Counted from the first letter of the stretch, positions 44,153 through 54,676 are shown. The stretch: 64,000 nt of DNA from Cohaesibacter intestini (GCF_003324485.1 NZ_QODK01000001.1:930001-994000), one strand, 5' to 3'. Numbers and translations: made by a program. Notes: a model not told the origin generated them from the letters alone.

Positions 44153-46768
44153 ATGGATCAAATGGTTGCCAAAGCCTCCGGGGCTGAAACCGGACCGCCT
44201 CATGCAGGCCCAAGCCTGCCTGCGCGTGGCTGGATGGCGTGGATGAAACTTGCCTTCCGCTTCGCCTTTCGCGAAATGCGCGGCGGTCTTGCGGGATTTT
44301 ACATTTTTCTGGCCTGTATTGCCCTCGGGGTCGCTGCCATTGGTGCGGTTGGCTCGGCGTCACGCACCTTAACCGGCGGTCTTGAAGAGCAGGGGCGGGT
44401 GATTCTGGGGGGCGATCTGTCGCTCTCGGCGATCCATACGCGGGTCAATGACGAGCAACGGGCGTTTCTGAGCCAGTTTGGCCGCTTTGGTGAAGTGGCC
44501 ACCTTACGCGCTATGGCCAGCAAGGAAGATCAATCCGAGCAGATGCTGGTCGAGATCAAGGCGGTGGACGATGCCTATCCGATGGTTGGCACGCTGGAAA
44601 CCGCTCAAGGCAAGGGGCTTGAGACAGGCCAGTTGCTGGCTGATCCCTTGTTGCTTGATCGGCTCGGGCTGAAGGTTGGCGATCCGCTGATGGTTGGCGT
44701 CAAGCGCTTCATCATTGGCGATGTGATCACGCGCGAGCCGGATGCGCTGGCCACCGGGCTGGCGCTCGGGCCGCGTCTGTTGATGTCGCTTGAGGATCTG
44801 AGTGAGACCGATCTGGTGCAGCCCGGTGCGATTGTCCGCTGGACGGGCCGCGTGGCGATGGATGGGGCTCCGACCATCTCCGAGATTCAGGCTGTCGAGG
44901 CCGAGATCAAGGAGACTTATCCGGACAATGGCTGGCGGATTCGCTCGCGGGCAGAGGCTGCGCGGGGGCTGAAACGCAACATTGATCGCTTTGCCTCCTT
45001 CCTTGTGTTGGTGGGGTTGGCATCACTGATTACGGGTGGTGTCGGCATTGCCAATGCGGTGCATGCCTTCATCCAGTCGCGGCAAAATACCATTGCCAGT
45101 TATAAATGCCTCGGGGCGCCGAGTTGGCTGATTGTTGCCATTTATCTGGCGCAGATCCTGATGATTGCGCTGATCGGCATTGCCATCGGGCTGAGCTTTG
45201 CTGCCTTGGTGCCTTATATCATGACGCTGGTGGTGCCGGACAATCTGCCGCTGTCCTCTGCCCTGTGGCATCCTGAGGAACTGGGGCTTGCGGCCCTGTT
45301 CGGGCTGCTGGCAGCATTGCTTTTCTCCATTCGGCCCCTGCTCAGGGCCCGCGCCATTCCGGCGACGGCTTTGTTTCGCGATCAGATTGCCCCGGTACGC
45401 TATCATGCCAGTCGTGTGGACTGGCTGATTACGCTGGGGCTTGGGGCTTTGCTGGTGGGGTTGGTTTTGGCGACCGCCAAGGTGACCATGGTGGCGGTCG
45501 GGTTTCTGATCGGCATGGTGATCGTCTTTGCGCTGCTGCGACTGATTGCCTATGCCATCATGCAAGGGGCCAAGCGGCTGCCGCGCATCCGGCGGGTGGT
45601 GCCGCGTCTGGCGATTGCCAATCTGCATCGCCCCGGCGCACTGACCCCGTCGGTGGCTTTGTCCTTGGGGCTTGGGCTTAGCCTTTTGGTGACCTTGGTG
45701 CTGATCGATCTCAATTTGCAGAACCAATTGACCGGAAACTTGCAGGAAAAAGCGCCGAACTTCTTCTTTGTCAATATCCAGAACAACGAGGTTGAACGCT
45801 TCGAGGCGCGGCTTGACGCCCTTGCCCCCAATGGCGAGAGGGAGCGGGTGCCGATGCTGCGTGGCCGGCTGACAGAGCTGAAGGGCATTCCGTCCAGTGA
45901 ATATGATGCACCTGACGGGGCAAGGTGGGTGTTGCGCGGTGATCGTGGCATCACCTATTCGGCCGACTTGCCGGACAATTCCACCCTGATGGAAGGGGAC
46001 TGGTGGCCAGCAGACTATGCGGGCAAACCCTTGGTCTCGTTCGATTATGAACTGGCCAATGAGCTGGGACTGGTGATTGGCGACAGCCTGTCGGTCAATG
46101 TGCTGGGCCGGACGCTCACCGCTGAAATCAGCAATTTGCGGCAGGTGGAATGGCAATCGATGGCGATCAATTTCGTCATGGTCTTCTCGCCCAACACCTT
46201 TGCGGGTGCGCCGCATGCCCATTTGGCGACCCTGTCCCTCAACGGTGAGGGGGAGCAGGTACCCGATGCGGTTCGTGCGCAGGAAGCGGAGGTGATGAAA
46301 GCCGTCATCAAGGAGTTTCCGACGGTCACCACGGTGCGGGTCGGGGAGGCGCTAGATCGGGTCAATGATCTGGTGCGGCAATTGGCTTGGGGCATGCGGG
46401 CTGCATCCTCACTGGCGATCCTTGCCTCCATTCTGGTGCTGGCCGGTGCTTTGGCGGCGGGTCAGCGGGAGCGGATTTATGATGCGGTGATCCTCAAAAC
46501 GCTGGGGGCCAGCCGTCGGCAGGTTCTCTCGGCCTACAGCCTTGAATATGGTCTTCTGGGCCTGATCACGGCTCTGTTCGCCCTTGGCATCGGCCATGGT
46601 GCGGCCTATTTGGTGCTAACGCAGGTGATGGACATGCCTTTCACCTTCCAGCCGATGGCGGCCGTGGTCGCTGTGCTGCTGGCAATGGTGGCAACCGTGG
46701 TGCTGGGTTTGCTCGGCACATGGTCGAGCCTCAACAAAAAACCCGCCCGGATCCTCAGGGCTGGTTAA
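44153..46768 (+). CDS. ybbP: ABC transporter permease (YbbP/FtsX-like)
   Basis: This 871-residue inner-membrane permease has one N-terminal helix (about residues 45-70), a large periplasmic domain, and two four-helix FtsX-type blocks (about 275-460 and 750-865) with a second long soluble region between them. The signature segment ILVLAGALAAGQRERIYDAVILKTLGASRRQVLSAYSLEYG is recognisable near the C-terminus. It forms a complex with the upstream ATPase. Length and topology agree with YbbP. Confidence 0.92.
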   Translation: MDQMVAKASGAETGPPHAGPSLPARGWMAWMKLAFRFAFREMRGGLAGFYIFLACIALGVAAIGAVGSASRTLTGGLEEQGRVILGGDLSLSAIHTRVNDEQRAFLSQFGRFGEVATLRAMASKEDQSEQMLVEIKAVDDAYPMVGTLETAQGKGLETGQLLADPLLLDRLGLKVGDPLMVGVKRFIIGDVITREPDALATGLALGPRLLMSLEDLSETDLVQPGAIVRWTGRVAMDGAPTISEIQAVEAEIKETYPDNGWRIRSRAEAARGLKRNIDRFASFLVLVGLASLITGGVGIANAVHAFIQSRQNTIASYKCLGAPSWLIVAIYLAQILMIALIGIAIGLSFAALVPYIMTLVVPDNLPLSSALWHPEELGLAALFGLLAALLFSIRPLLRARAIPATALFRDQIAPVRYHASRVDWLITLGLGALLVGLVLATAKVTMVAVGFLIGMVIVFALLRLIAYAIMQGAKRLPRIRRVVPRLAIANLHRPGALTPSVALSLGLGLSLLVTLVLIDLNLQNQLTGNLQEKAPNFFFVNIQNNEVERFEARLDALAPNGERERVPMLRGRLTELKGIPSSEYDAPDGARWVLRGDRGITYSADLPDNSTLMEGDWWPADYAGKPLVSFDYELANELGLVIGDSLSVNVLGRTLTAEISNLRQVEWQSMAINFVMVFSPNTFAGAPHAHLATLSLNGEGEQVPDAVRAQEAEVMKAVIKEFPTVTTVRVGEALDRVNDLVRQLAWGMRAASSLAILASILVLAGALAAGQRERIYDAVILKTLGASRRQVLSAYSLEYGLLGLITALFALGIGHGAAYLVLTQVMDMPFTFQPMAAVVAVLLAMVATVVLGLLGTWSSLNKKPARILRAG

Positions 46769-46996
46769 CAAAAGCTTACACTTCCGGCTGGGTGCGAGGA
46801 TGAGATTAAATTCTCGTAACCTTTTGACGTGAATCGCAAACTGGTCCGAAAAAGGGCTTGAGCTTGGTGCCAAAGCCTACCATATAATGTCCATACGTCG
46901 TTTGAAGGAACAGCGATGGCTCAGCTCGTCTTCCCTGTCGGTAGACCCGACGAGCCGCCAGACCGTGATAACTTTCGAGTTTTTTGAGGAGAAACC

Positions 46997-47752
46997 ATGT
47001 CGAATGATTTCCGTCAGAGCGCACATCTAAGCGGCCGCGCCGCCGAGATGGCTCAGATCGATCAGGGCCTGCGCAGCTATATGCTCAAGGTCTACAATTA
47101 TATGGCCATCGCACTGGGTGTGACTGGTCTTCTGGCTTATGTCACCTATTCGATGGCGTTCGGCGTCGTTGATGGCAAGGTGATTGGCTATACCCAGCTG
47201 GGTGCCACCCTGTTTGCCAGCCCGCTGAAATGGGTCATCATGTTCGCGCCTTTCGCAATGGTGATGTTCCTGAGCTTCCGCATTCAAAAAATGAGCGCGG
47301 GCACCGCACAGATGGTCTTTTGGGCCTATGCTGCGCTGATGGGCGTGTCTCTTGCTTCCATCTTCGCCGTCTTCACCGCTCAGTCGATCACTCAGGTCTT
47401 CTTCATCACCGCCGCTGCTTTTGCTGGTCTCAGCCTCTATGGCTATACCACCACCAAGAGCCTGTCCGGTTGGGGTAGCTTCCTGATGATGGGTCTGATC
47501 GGCATCGTGATCGCGTCGATCGTTAACATCTTCCTTGGCTCCAACGCCCTGCAGTTCGCCATCTCGGTGATCGGCGTGCTGGTCTTTGCTGGTCTCACCG
47601 CTTATGACACCCAGCAAATCAAGGAAATGTATTTTGAAGGCGACAGCGCCGATACCATGGGTAAGAAAGCCATTATGGGCGCTCTGCGTCTGTATCTGGA
47701 CTTCATCAACCTGTTCATTATGCTGCTGCAGCTGTTTGGCAATCGCGAATAG
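46997..47752 (+). CDS. Bax inhibitor-1/YccA family membrane protein
   Basis: This 251-residue protein has seven membrane helices after a short cytoplasmic N-terminus (SAHLSGRAAEMAQIDQGLRSYMLKVYNYM), the usual start of the YbhL subgroup. The C-terminal DTQQIKEMYFEG and ALRLYLDFINLFIMLLQL carry the conserved aspartates that gate the pH-sensitive calcium leak in the family. Bacterial function is unclear; a role in membrane-protein quality control or ion leak is likely. GAGGAG before the ATG fixes the start. Confidence 0.92.
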   Translation: MSNDFRQSAHLSGRAAEMAQIDQGLRSYMLKVYNYMAIALGVTGLLAYVTYSMAFGVVDGKVIGYTQLGATLFASPLKWVIMFAPFAMVMFLSFRIQKMSAGTAQMVFWAYAALMGVSLASIFAVFTAQSITQVFFITAAAFAGLSLYGYTTTKSLSGWGSFLMMGLIGIVIASIVNIFLGSNALQFAISVIGVLVFAGLTAYDTQQIKEMYFEGDSADTMGKKAIMGALRLYLDFINLFIMLLQLFGNRE

Positions 47753-47777
47753 TCGCCGGGCCAAAGTGAAACACAAG

Positions 47778-47808
47778 AAAAGCCGCTCCCATTCGGGGCG
47801 GCTTTTTC
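47778..47808. terminator. Terminator after the Bax-inhibitor gene
   Basis: AAAAGCCGCTCCC pairs with GGGGCGGCTTTTT around ATTC, followed by T residues. It lies 26 bases after the stop and may also serve the DUF2794 gene on the other strand. Confidence 0.85.
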
Positions 47809-47857
47809 TTTGGGTGCATTGCTTGGAAGGGCTTTTCGATCCGCTAGAATCGACCGG

Positions 47858-48283
47858 TCACTTTTCGACCAACTTCATCAGTTTCTGATTGAGCAATGCA
47901 AGGATTGGGCGCAGATCGTGGCCACGCTTGAGAATTTGGCCCTGTTGCGAGACAAGGGAGAAGGCGCCTTGTTTGCGGGCCAGTTTGGGATGTTTCTCGA
48001 TGCGATAAAGCGGCATTTCACTGGTGCGGCGGAAAATGGAGAATATGGCTCGGTCCTTCAGGGTGTCGATGGCATAATCGCGCATTTCTCCGGCGGCGAC
48101 CATACGGCCATAGACATTGAGGATTGCCATCAGTTCAACCCGGTTGAAGCAGATCTGCGGTGGGGCTGACGGGGCCATTTGGGAATGGCCAATCACCGTG
48201 GCGGGTCTCTGCTCCGCCGGTCGCGTCACACTTTCATCACTGTTATCGAGCAATCGATCCTCCTTGCCGGTTTGCGGCCTCAA
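47858..48283 (-). CDS. DUF2794 domain protein
   Basis: This 141-residue soluble protein has no signal peptide. The C-terminal two-thirds (FNRVELMAILNVYGRMVAAGEMRDYAIDTL, FSIFRRTSEMPLYRIEKHPKL and the GQILKRGHDL block) match the alphaproteobacterial DUF2794 family, whose function is unknown. The N-terminal 40 residues are variable and proline-rich, and the true start could be later. It is a lone gene, convergent with the Bax-inhibitor gene. Confidence 0.85.
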   Translation of the reverse strand: MRPQTGKEDRLLDNSDESVTRPAEQRPATVIGHSQMAPSAPPQICFNRVELMAILNVYGRMVAAGEMRDYAIDTLKDRAIFSIFRRTSEMPLYRIEKHPKLARKQGAFSLVSQQGQILKRGHDLRPILALLNQKLMKLVEK

Positions 48284-48560
48284 ATCATGGGTCCGTCCCT
48301 GTCGTGTGCATTCTTTCTATATAGGGTCTGTCGGGTGATGTTTCATGATTGCCGCAAAAAAGCAGCTTGGCAAGAGGCTGCAGGTGCAGGCCTTGGGCAA
48401 GGCTTAGGGGCGCGGCGGCAGGCTAGTCGAAGCACAGCCATGCAATCGGACAAATAGGAAGATTACAGAATTTTCATAATGCATTGATTTTCATGCGAAA
48501 ATCACAAAATTGCCTTATTTCAGCCCTTGGAAAACCATCACCTCCCCCCAATATAAGACC

Positions 48561-48778
48561 TGTTGTCACGCGGCGATTTGCAAATGTGAGCCTCTGCCCC
48601 CTTTTGATGAGCATTTGCAAAGACCCGTCTCAGTCTCTTCGGTTCGACCAAAATCGCGGGAGGCATCAGCAGCATCGGGTTCGATCGGCTTGTCAGGAAA
48701 TTGGCCGATCACACAGGCCGCGTTTCAACATCCCAACAGCTCCTTATCGGGGTGCCTCACGGCATCCCGTTTTTTTTG
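48561..48778 (+). ncRNA. Candidate structured small RNA
   Basis: Between DUF2794 and htpG lies a region with strong RNA-like structure. Bases 48561-48574 (TGTTGTCACGCGGC) pair with 48717-48730 (GCCGCGTTTCAACA) at 12 of 14 positions. Inside are hairpin 1 (TTTGCAAATG at 48577 with CATTTGCAAA at 48612, perfect 10 bp), a weaker hairpin near 48624-48660 and hairpin 3 (GATCGGC at 48683 with GCCGATC at 48704, perfect). A strong terminator ends the unit. A promoter-like TTGGAA-N18-ATATAA lies just upstream (about 48528-48556). It is about 170 bases plus terminator. 6S RNA is possible from size, but the three-arm layout is not its usual rod. Confidence 0.5.
48749..48778 (+). terminator. Strong terminator after the candidate small RNA
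   Basis: GGGGTGCC pairs with GGCATCCC (one G-U) around a four-base loop and is followed by eight T residues. No protein gene on the plus strand lies upstream, which supports an RNA gene. Confidence 0.85.
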
Positions 48779-48801
48779 TGCCATTTGCGGCCTTGCCCCA
48801 T

Positions 48802-48830
48802 CTTGAAAGCGTTGGTCGGGGTTGCTAGAT
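48802..48830 (+). promoter_or_regulatory. RpoH (heat-shock) type promoter of htpG
   Basis: CTTGAA at 48802 and CTAGAT at 48825 are 17 bases apart, resembling the alphaproteobacterial RpoH pattern CTTGAA-N17/18-CYTATNT. It lies after the terminator and about 135 bases before htpG. Confidence 0.5.
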
Positions 48831-48964
48831 GCTGTGTCAAACCTCCCCACGTCATGCTTGCCTATGGTGGTCTCTTCGGGATCACGGTCGAGGGATGTGG
48901 GGAGATGCATGAGGACCGAGCCGACTTTGGCTCAATATGATTGGAAAACAGGAAGGATCTGACC

Positions 48965-50896
48965 ATGTCTGACCAAGACACCCAGACAGCAGCCGAAACA
49001 GAGACCCATTCCTTCGAGGCCGAGGTCTCCCGTTTGCTTCACTTGATGGTTCATGCGGTTTATTCCAACAAGGAAATTTTTCTGCGTGAGCTGATCTCGA
49101 ACGCAGCGGATGCCTGCGAGAAACTGCGCCATGAGGCGCTGACCAATGGCGATCTCGTCAAGGATGACCCGGATTTCAAGATCACCTTGTCTTCTGATGG
49201 CGAGGCGGGCACGTTGACTGTGGCTGACAATGGCATTGGCATGAGCAAGGCCGAGCTGATTGACAATCTGGGCACCATCGCCCGCTCGGGCACCCGCGCC
49301 TTTCTCGATCAATTGGCCAGTGGCGACGACGGGTCTGCGCTGATCGGTCAGTTTGGTATCGGCTTTTACTCCGCCTTCATGGTGGCCGACAAGGTTGAGG
49401 TTGTCTCCCGTCGGGCTGGGGACGCGGAGGCCTGGCGCTGGATTTCCGACGGTGAAGGGTCTTATGAGATTGCGCCGGCCAATGAGGAAGACAGCCTGCC
49501 GCGCGGCACCAAGATCGTGCTGCATTTGAAAGAGGATGAGAAGAGCTTTGCCGATGCGGTGTCGATCCGACGGATCGTGCGGGACTATTCCGCTCACGTA
49601 CCGGTGCCAATCCGCCTGATGCGGATCGATGAGGAAACCAGTGCGCTGGAAGAGGAAGAGCTGACCGATGGGTCTGCGCTCTGGACCAAGGCGAAGTCGG
49701 AGATCACCGACGAGCAATATAAAGAATTCTATCAATATAGCTCCGGGCAGTTTGATGATCCGGCCCTGACGATCCATTATCGCGCCGAGGGCCGCACCGA
49801 ATATAATGTGTTGGCCTTCGTGCCTGAGCATAAACCGTTCGATCTGTTCGATCCGAACCGCAAGGGCCGCATCAAGCTCTATGTTCGCCGAGTCTTCATC
49901 ACCGACGATGCCGAGATCCTGCCAGCCTATTTGCGTTTCGTGCGCGGGATTGTCGACAGCGAGGATATCCCGCTCAACATTTCACGCGAGATGTTACAGG
50001 ACAATCCGATCCTCAGCGCCATTTCCAAGGGTGTGACCAACCGCATCCTGTCCGAGCTGGAAAAGGTGGCCAAGAAAGATGCGGAGAAATTTGCCTCCCT
50101 GTGGCAGGCTTTTGGCGCGGTGATCAAGGAAGGGCTTTATGAAGATCCCGAGCGCCGCGATCAATTGTTCAAGCTGGTGCGCTTTGACACCACCAAGGGC
50201 GAGAGCCGGACCTTGGCAGACTATATCGAGGGGCTGAAAGAGAACCAGACCGCGATCTATTATGCGCTTGGCGATAGCAAGGAGGCCATTCTGGCCAGCC
50301 CGCAGCTCGAAGGCTATCAGGCGCGCGACGTGGAAGTGTTGTTGCTGAGCGACGCGGTCGATGCCTTCTGGGTGCAGACTGCTTTGGGCTATGAAGGCAA
50401 GGGCTTCAAGTCGATCTCGCAAGGGGCTGAGGATCTTGATGCCATCGCCAAACCGGCCAAGGAAGGCAACGAGGACGACAAGAAGGATGAAGAGGAAGAG
50501 GCCAAGGACAAGGGTGCCGTTGCGGCTCTGGTGGCCTTCGTCAAGGAGACCCTTGGGGAGGCCGTGTCCGATGTGCGGGTTTCCTCGCGTCTGGCTACCA
50601 GCCCGGTCTGTATCGTTGCGCCGGACTTTGGCCCGGACCGTCGGTTCGAGAAGCTGATGCGTGGCCAGCAGGGCGCGCAGCCGGGCTTGCAGCCGATCCT
50701 CGAGGTCAATCCCGATCACGGACTGATCCTCTCTCTGGCAAAGCAGCTCGAAGCCGCCTCCGACAAGGCGACGCTGACGGATGGGGCGCATTTGCTGCTT
50801 GATCAGGCCTTGATCCTTGACGGGGAACATCCGGCCAATCCGGCGGACTTCGCCCAGCGTCTGTCGAAGGTGATGTTGGCGGGCCTCAACGGCTGA
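48965..50896 (+). CDS. htpG: Molecular chaperone HtpG (Hsp90)
   Basis: This 643-residue cytoplasmic Hsp90 chaperone has the GHKL ATP-binding domain at the N-terminus with EIFLRELISNAADACEK, VADNGIGMSKAELIDNLGTIARSGT and QFGIGFYSAFMVAD. The middle domain contains RRVFITDDAEILPAYLRFVRGIVDS and SREMLQDNPIL, including the ATP-contacting arginine, and the C-terminal dimerisation domain follows an acidic linker. The start at 48965 is chosen because AAGGA lies seven bases before it, giving the normal HtpG length. A heat-shock-type promoter lies upstream. Confidence 0.97.
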   Translation: MSDQDTQTAAETETHSFEAEVSRLLHLMVHAVYSNKEIFLRELISNAADACEKLRHEALTNGDLVKDDPDFKITLSSDGEAGTLTVADNGIGMSKAELIDNLGTIARSGTRAFLDQLASGDDGSALIGQFGIGFYSAFMVADKVEVVSRRAGDAEAWRWISDGEGSYEIAPANEEDSLPRGTKIVLHLKEDEKSFADAVSIRRIVRDYSAHVPVPIRLMRIDEETSALEEEELTDGSALWTKAKSEITDEQYKEFYQYSSGQFDDPALTIHYRAEGRTEYNVLAFVPEHKPFDLFDPNRKGRIKLYVRRVFITDDAEILPAYLRFVRGIVDSEDIPLNISREMLQDNPILSAISKGVTNRILSELEKVAKKDAEKFASLWQAFGAVIKEGLYEDPERRDQLFKLVRFDTTKGESRTLADYIEGLKENQTAIYYALGDSKEAILASPQLEGYQARDVEVLLLSDAVDAFWVQTALGYEGKGFKSISQGAEDLDAIAKPAKEGNEDDKKDEEEEAKDKGAVAALVAFVKETLGEAVSDVRVSSRLATSPVCIVAPDFGPDRRFEKLMRGQQGAQPGLQPILEVNPDHGLILSLAKQLEAASDKATLTDGAHLLLDQALILDGEHPANPADFAQRLSKVMLAGLNG

Positions 50897-50942
50897 GCAG
50901 AAAGTCAGTTGGGCGGCGATTGTCGGCCTGAAATGAACGCAT

Positions 50943-50977
50943 AAAACCGCGCGAGCATCTGCCTTGTGCGGTTTTTG
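50943..50977 (+). terminator. Terminator of htpG
   Basis: AAAACCGC pairs with GCGGTTTT across a loop containing a possible secondary stem, followed by TTGTTGT. Confidence 0.65.
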
Positions 50978-51162
50978 TTGTATTTATGCCAATCTCAGCC
51001 CCTTCGGGAGGGAGCTTTGCATTGTTTGGGGTGGTAATTTGCCGCGCTTTTCGCCATATAGGGGGCTATTCAGCCGCCGAAAGTGCGTAGGCCTTGTCGG
51101 CTTGACAATTTTACATCCTTTCACACCCCTCAACAGTATCTTATCAAGGAACGGCTTCCCCT

Positions 51163-52062
51163 ATGGCCACTCGTCTGCAGTTTCTGAAAATGAACGGTCT
51201 TGGCAACGCATTCATCGTGATTGATGCGCGAAAGACCAAGCCCCAATTGGGGCCGGAAGCTGTGCGTGCGCTTGCCGATCCGGCAACCGGCCCGGGATGC
51301 GATCAGTTCATCACGCTGGAAACCTCGCCCGATGGAGCCGATGTCTTCATGCGCATTCACAATGCGGATGGCGGTGAGGTCGAAGCCTGTGGCAATGCCA
51401 CGCGCTGTATCGGCCGTTTGCTGATGGAAGAAACGGGCAAGACCCAAGTTTCGGTTCAGACCGTTGTTGGCCATTTGCTGGCTCGTGGGGCAGGGGCACC
51501 CGACATGGTGAGTGTCGATATGGGCGTGCCGAAGTTCGGTTGGCAGGATATCCCTCTGGCCGAACCGTTTGAGGATACGCGCGCGATCGAGTTGCAGGTC
51601 GGACCGATTGATGCGCCGGTTCTGCATTCCCCGTCAGTGGTCAATGTGGGCAATCCCCATGCGATCTTCTGGGTCGACAAGGATGTCGAAAGCTATGGTC
51701 TCGAACGGGTGGGGCCGCTGCTCGAAAACCACATGATCTTTCCCGAGCGGGCCAATATTTCGCTGGCCCAGGTGCATGATCGCGGCGCATTGACCCTCAA
51801 AGTCTGGGAGCGCGGCGTCGGGCTGACCAATGCCTGCGGCACAGCGGCCTGTGCGGCCGGGGTTGCTGCCTTTCGCAATCGGCTGACCGACCGCAAGGTG
51901 TTGGTGCATTTGCCCGGTGGCGATCTGACCATCGAATGGCGTGAGGCAGACGATCACATCCTGATGACCGGCAGCACCGAGCTGGAATATGTCGGTGAGA
52001 TTGATCTTGATGATCTGAGTTGGCGCAAGCTCGGCGTGGATGCGCAGGAGAATGCCGGATGA
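51163..52062 (+). CDS. dapF: Diaminopimelate epimerase
   Basis: This 299-residue enzyme converts LL- to meso-diaminopimelate for lysine and peptidoglycan synthesis. The two catalytic cysteines sit in [10 protein letters not shown] and TNACGTAACAAG. The start [12 protein letters not shown]-like motif is at residues 10-20, and the [12 protein letters not shown] block is typical. A stop/start overlap of four bases (ATGA) ties it to mtaB, and the dapF-mtaB-ftsY order is common in alphaproteobacteria. Confidence 0.97.
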   Translation: MATRLQFLKMNGLGNAFIVIDARKTKPQLGPEAVRALADPATGPGCDQFITLETSPDGADVFMRIHNADGGEVEACGNATRCIGRLLMEETGKTQVSVQTVVGHLLARGAGAPDMVSVDMGVPKFGWQDIPLAEPFEDTRAIELQVGPIDAPVLHSPSVVNVGNPHAIFWVDKDVESYGLERVGPLLENHMIFPERANISLAQVHDRGALTLKVWERGVGLTNACGTAACAAGVAAFRNRLTDRKVLVHLPGGDLTIEWREADDHILMTGSTELEYVGEIDLDDLSWRKLGVDAQENAG

Positions 52063-53315
52063 GCATCAAGGTTTTGACCTTCGGGTGCCGCCTCAACAGC
52101 TATGAATCCGAAGTGATGAAGCAGCAGGCAACCGAAGCGGGACTCGACAATGCCATATTGGTCAATACCTGTGCGGTGACCAATGAGGCCGTGCGACAGG
52201 CCCGTCAGCAGATCCGCCGTGCCAAGCGCGACAATCCCAACGCCCGGATCATCGTCACAGGCTGCGCTGCGCAGACTGAGAGCGAACGCTTTGCCTCGAT
52301 GGAGGAAGTGGATCTGGTGCTCGGCAATGACGACAAGCTGAAGTCGGACAGTTACAAGTCGGTGCCTGATTTCGGCGTGCCGATGGCCGAGAAGATCCGG
52401 GTCAATGACATTATGAGCGTGCGGGAAACCGCGCTTCATTTGATTGACGGGCTGGAAGGGCGCGCCCGCGCCTTCGTCCAGATTCAGAATGGCTGCGATC
52501 ATCGCTGCACCTTCTGCATCATTCCCTTTGGTCGGGGCAACAGCCGCTCGGTAGCGATGGGACCGGTGGTCGATCAGATCGCCAAATTGGTCGATAATGG
52601 CTATCGGGAAGTGGTGCTGACCGGGGTGGATATCACCTCCTATGGAGCCGATCTGCCCGGTGAGCCAAAATTGGGTGCGCTGGTCAAATCGATCCTCAAG
52701 CATGTGCCTTCTCTTGAGCGCTTGCGGATTTCGTCGATCGACTCGGTCGAGGCCGATCCGGATTTGATGGATTGCATTGCCAATGAAGCGCGCTTGATGC
52801 CACACTTGCATCTGTCTTTGCAATCGGGGGACAATATGATCCTCAAGCGGATGAAACGCCGCCATGACAGGGATCATTCGATTGCCTTTTGCAAAGAGGT
52901 GCGGGCCTTGCGGCCAGATATGGTGTTTGGCGCGGATATCATCGTTGGCTTTCCAACTGAGACCGAGGATATGTTCCAGCGCAGCCTTGATATTGTCGAG
53001 GAATGCGATCTGACCCATTTGCATGTCTTCCCTTTTTCGGCGCGACCCGGTACACCTGCAGCGCGGATGCCTGCGGTGAAAGGCCCTGTCATCCGTGAGC
53101 GGGCCCAGCGTCTGCGAGAGGCGGGCGAGGCCGCGTTGCAGCGGCATTTGCAGAGCCAGATTGGACGGGAGGTGCAGTTGCTGGTCGAGCGCAACGGTTT
53201 GGCGCGGACCGAGCAATTCACCCTGACGGAGATTGATTTTGGTGAGCCGGGGGAGATTGTTCCTGCCCGGATCGTCGATGCGACCCATCGCCATTTGCTG
53301 GCCGTCGGGATTTAA
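52059..53315 (+). CDS. mtaB: tRNA (N6-threonylcarbamoyladenosine-37-C2)-methylthiotransferase
   Basis: This 418-residue radical-SAM enzyme adds a methylthio group to t6A37 of tRNAs. The N-terminal UPF0004 domain carries cysteines ([30 protein letters not shown]) for one iron-sulfur cluster. The radical-SAM motif [17 protein letters not shown] holds the second cluster. A short TRAM-like C-terminus follows. The start overlaps the dapF stop. FGCRLNSYE at the N-terminus separates it from MiaB. Confidence 0.95.
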   Translation: MSIKVLTFGCRLNSYESEVMKQQATEAGLDNAILVNTCAVTNEAVRQARQQIRRAKRDNPNARIIVTGCAAQTESERFASMEEVDLVLGNDDKLKSDSYKSVPDFGVPMAEKIRVNDIMSVRETALHLIDGLEGRARAFVQIQNGCDHRCTFCIIPFGRGNSRSVAMGPVVDQIAKLVDNGYREVVLTGVDITSYGADLPGEPKLGALVKSILKHVPSLERLRISSIDSVEADPDLMDCIANEARLMPHLHLSLQSGDNMILKRMKRRHDRDHSIAFCKEVRALRPDMVFGADIIVGFPTETEDMFQRSLDIVEECDLTHLHVFPFSARPGTPAARMPAVKGPVIRERAQRLREAGEAALQRHLQSQIGREVQLLVERNGLARTEQFTLTEIDFGEPGEIVPARIVDATHRHLLAVGI

Positions 53316-53371
53316 AGATTTGATGGCCCGGTCCGAAGGCCGGTGCCCGAAGTGACAAAAGGAGTGGGAGC

Positions 53372-54676
53372 ATGGCCAAACAAGGACGTCTTTCCCGTTT
53401 TCTGTTCGGGTCTTATGACAAGGCCCCAGATGAGACGGCACCCGATGCGACCCCCGAAGAAGAGGCTGTAAAGGACACTGCGAAGGAGATTGCCTCCGAC
53501 GCGCCGGGTGCATCTGAAGCGCCTGGAGGTGATACATCCGCCAAGGATGCTGCCGAAGCGGTCAATGTTGAAGCGGAGTTGATTGCGGACGCGCCTCAGC
53601 CGGACATGCCGGGCGATGAGACGCTTGAGCCTTCCGAACAGGATTCTGGGGAAGGTTCTGGGGCGGATCCTGTTGCCGAGCCCATCGCAGAGGCTCCCAT
53701 CGCCGTTGAGGCGACCCTTGCCGAACCTGAGCCTAAATCTGAAACTGAGCCGAAACGGTCCTGGTTTGATCGCCTGAAGCAAGGGCTTTCACGCTCATCC
53801 GGAGCGCTTGGAGAAGGGATCAGCGCCATTTTCACCAAGCGCAAGCTGGATGATGATACGCTGCAGGATCTTGAAGACATTCTCATTCAGGCCGACCTCG
53901 GGGTGGAAACCGCGATGGCGATCACCGACCGCCTGTCGGATGGTCGCTACAATAAGGAAGTGAGCGACGACGAGGTGAAGGCCATTCTGTCCGAGGAGGT
54001 GGATGCGGTCCTGCGTCCGGTCGCCCAGCCTATGGTGGTGACCAAGCCTGAAAGTGGCCCGCATGTGATCCTGATGATCGGCGTGAATGGGGCAGGCAAG
54101 ACCACGACCATCGGCAAGCTGGCGCAAAAGCTCGGCGATGAAGGCAAGAAGGTCATGCTGGCGGCAGGCGATACCTTCCGTGCGGCGGCCATTGACCAGC
54201 TAAAAATCTGGGGTGAACGCACCGGCTGTCCGGTGATTGCCCGCGAGGTTGGCGCTGATGCGGCAGGCCTTGCCTATGATGCGATGGACGAGGCCAAGGC
54301 CGCCGGGATGGATGTGTTGATGATCGACACGGCCGGACGGCTGCAAAACCGAACCGAGCTGATGGATGAGTTGCAGAAGATCGTCCGGGTGATCAAGAAG
54401 CATGATGCGCAGGCGCCGCATTCGGTCCTGCTGGTGCTGGATGCGACCACGGGACAGAATGCGCTCAATCAGGTGGAAGTCTTCAAGAAAATGGCCGGTG
54501 TGACCGGCCTGGTGATGACCAAGCTGGATGGCACCGCGCGTGGCGGCATTCTGGTGGCCATTTCCGCCAAGCATAAAGTGCCGGTGCATTTCATCGGTGT
54601 CGGGGAAGGGGTCGACGACCTCGAACCGTTTGAGAGCGGCGACTTTGCCCGCGCGATCGCCGGTCTTGCAGGGTGA
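53372..54676 (+). CDS. ftsY: Signal recognition particle receptor FtsY
   Basis: This 434-residue GTPase docks SRP-ribosome complexes at the membrane. The first 130 residues form an acidic, low-complexity A domain rich in alanine, glutamate, aspartate and proline. The NG domain follows with P-loop [15 protein letters not shown], the insertion-box [30 protein letters not shown] and [17 protein letters not shown] precedes the ATG. It lies in the dapF-mtaB-ftsY-yciB run. Confidence 0.97.
   Translation: MAKQGRLSRFLFGSYDKAPDETAPDATPEEEAVKDTAKEIASDAPGASEAPGGDTSAKDAAEAVNVEAELIADAPQPDMPGDETLEPSEQDSGEGSGADPVAEPIAEAPIAVEATLAEPEPKSETEPKRSWFDRLKQGLSRSSGALGEGISAIFTKRKLDDDTLQDLEDILIQADLGVETAMAITDRLSDGRYNKEVSDDEVKAILSEEVDAVLRPVAQPMVVTKPESGPHVILMIGVNGAGKTTTIGKLAQKLGDEGKKVMLAAGDTFRAAAIDQLKIWGERTGCPVIAREVGADAAGLAYDAMDEAKAAGMDVLMIDTAGRLQNRTELMDELQKIVRVIKKHDAQAPHSVLLVLDATTGQNALNQVEVFKKMAGVTGLVMTKLDGTARGGILVAISAKHKVPVHFIGVGEGVDDLEPFESGDFARAIAGLAG

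Noticed and set aside
45023-46222. Minus-strand frame of 399 codons in the ybbP-like permease
   Set aside because: It is an antisense shadow of a membrane protein gene with histidine- and glutamine-rich low-complexity content.
48484-48828. Short open frames in the region before htpG
   Set aside because: They overlap the candidate structured RNA and its terminator, and have no ribosome binding site or recognisable motif.
51954-53537. Long minus-strand frame (527 codons) over mtaB
   Set aside because: It mirrors the radical-SAM gene on the opposite strand, shows arginine/histidine/glutamine-rich shadow composition and has no ribosome binding site.
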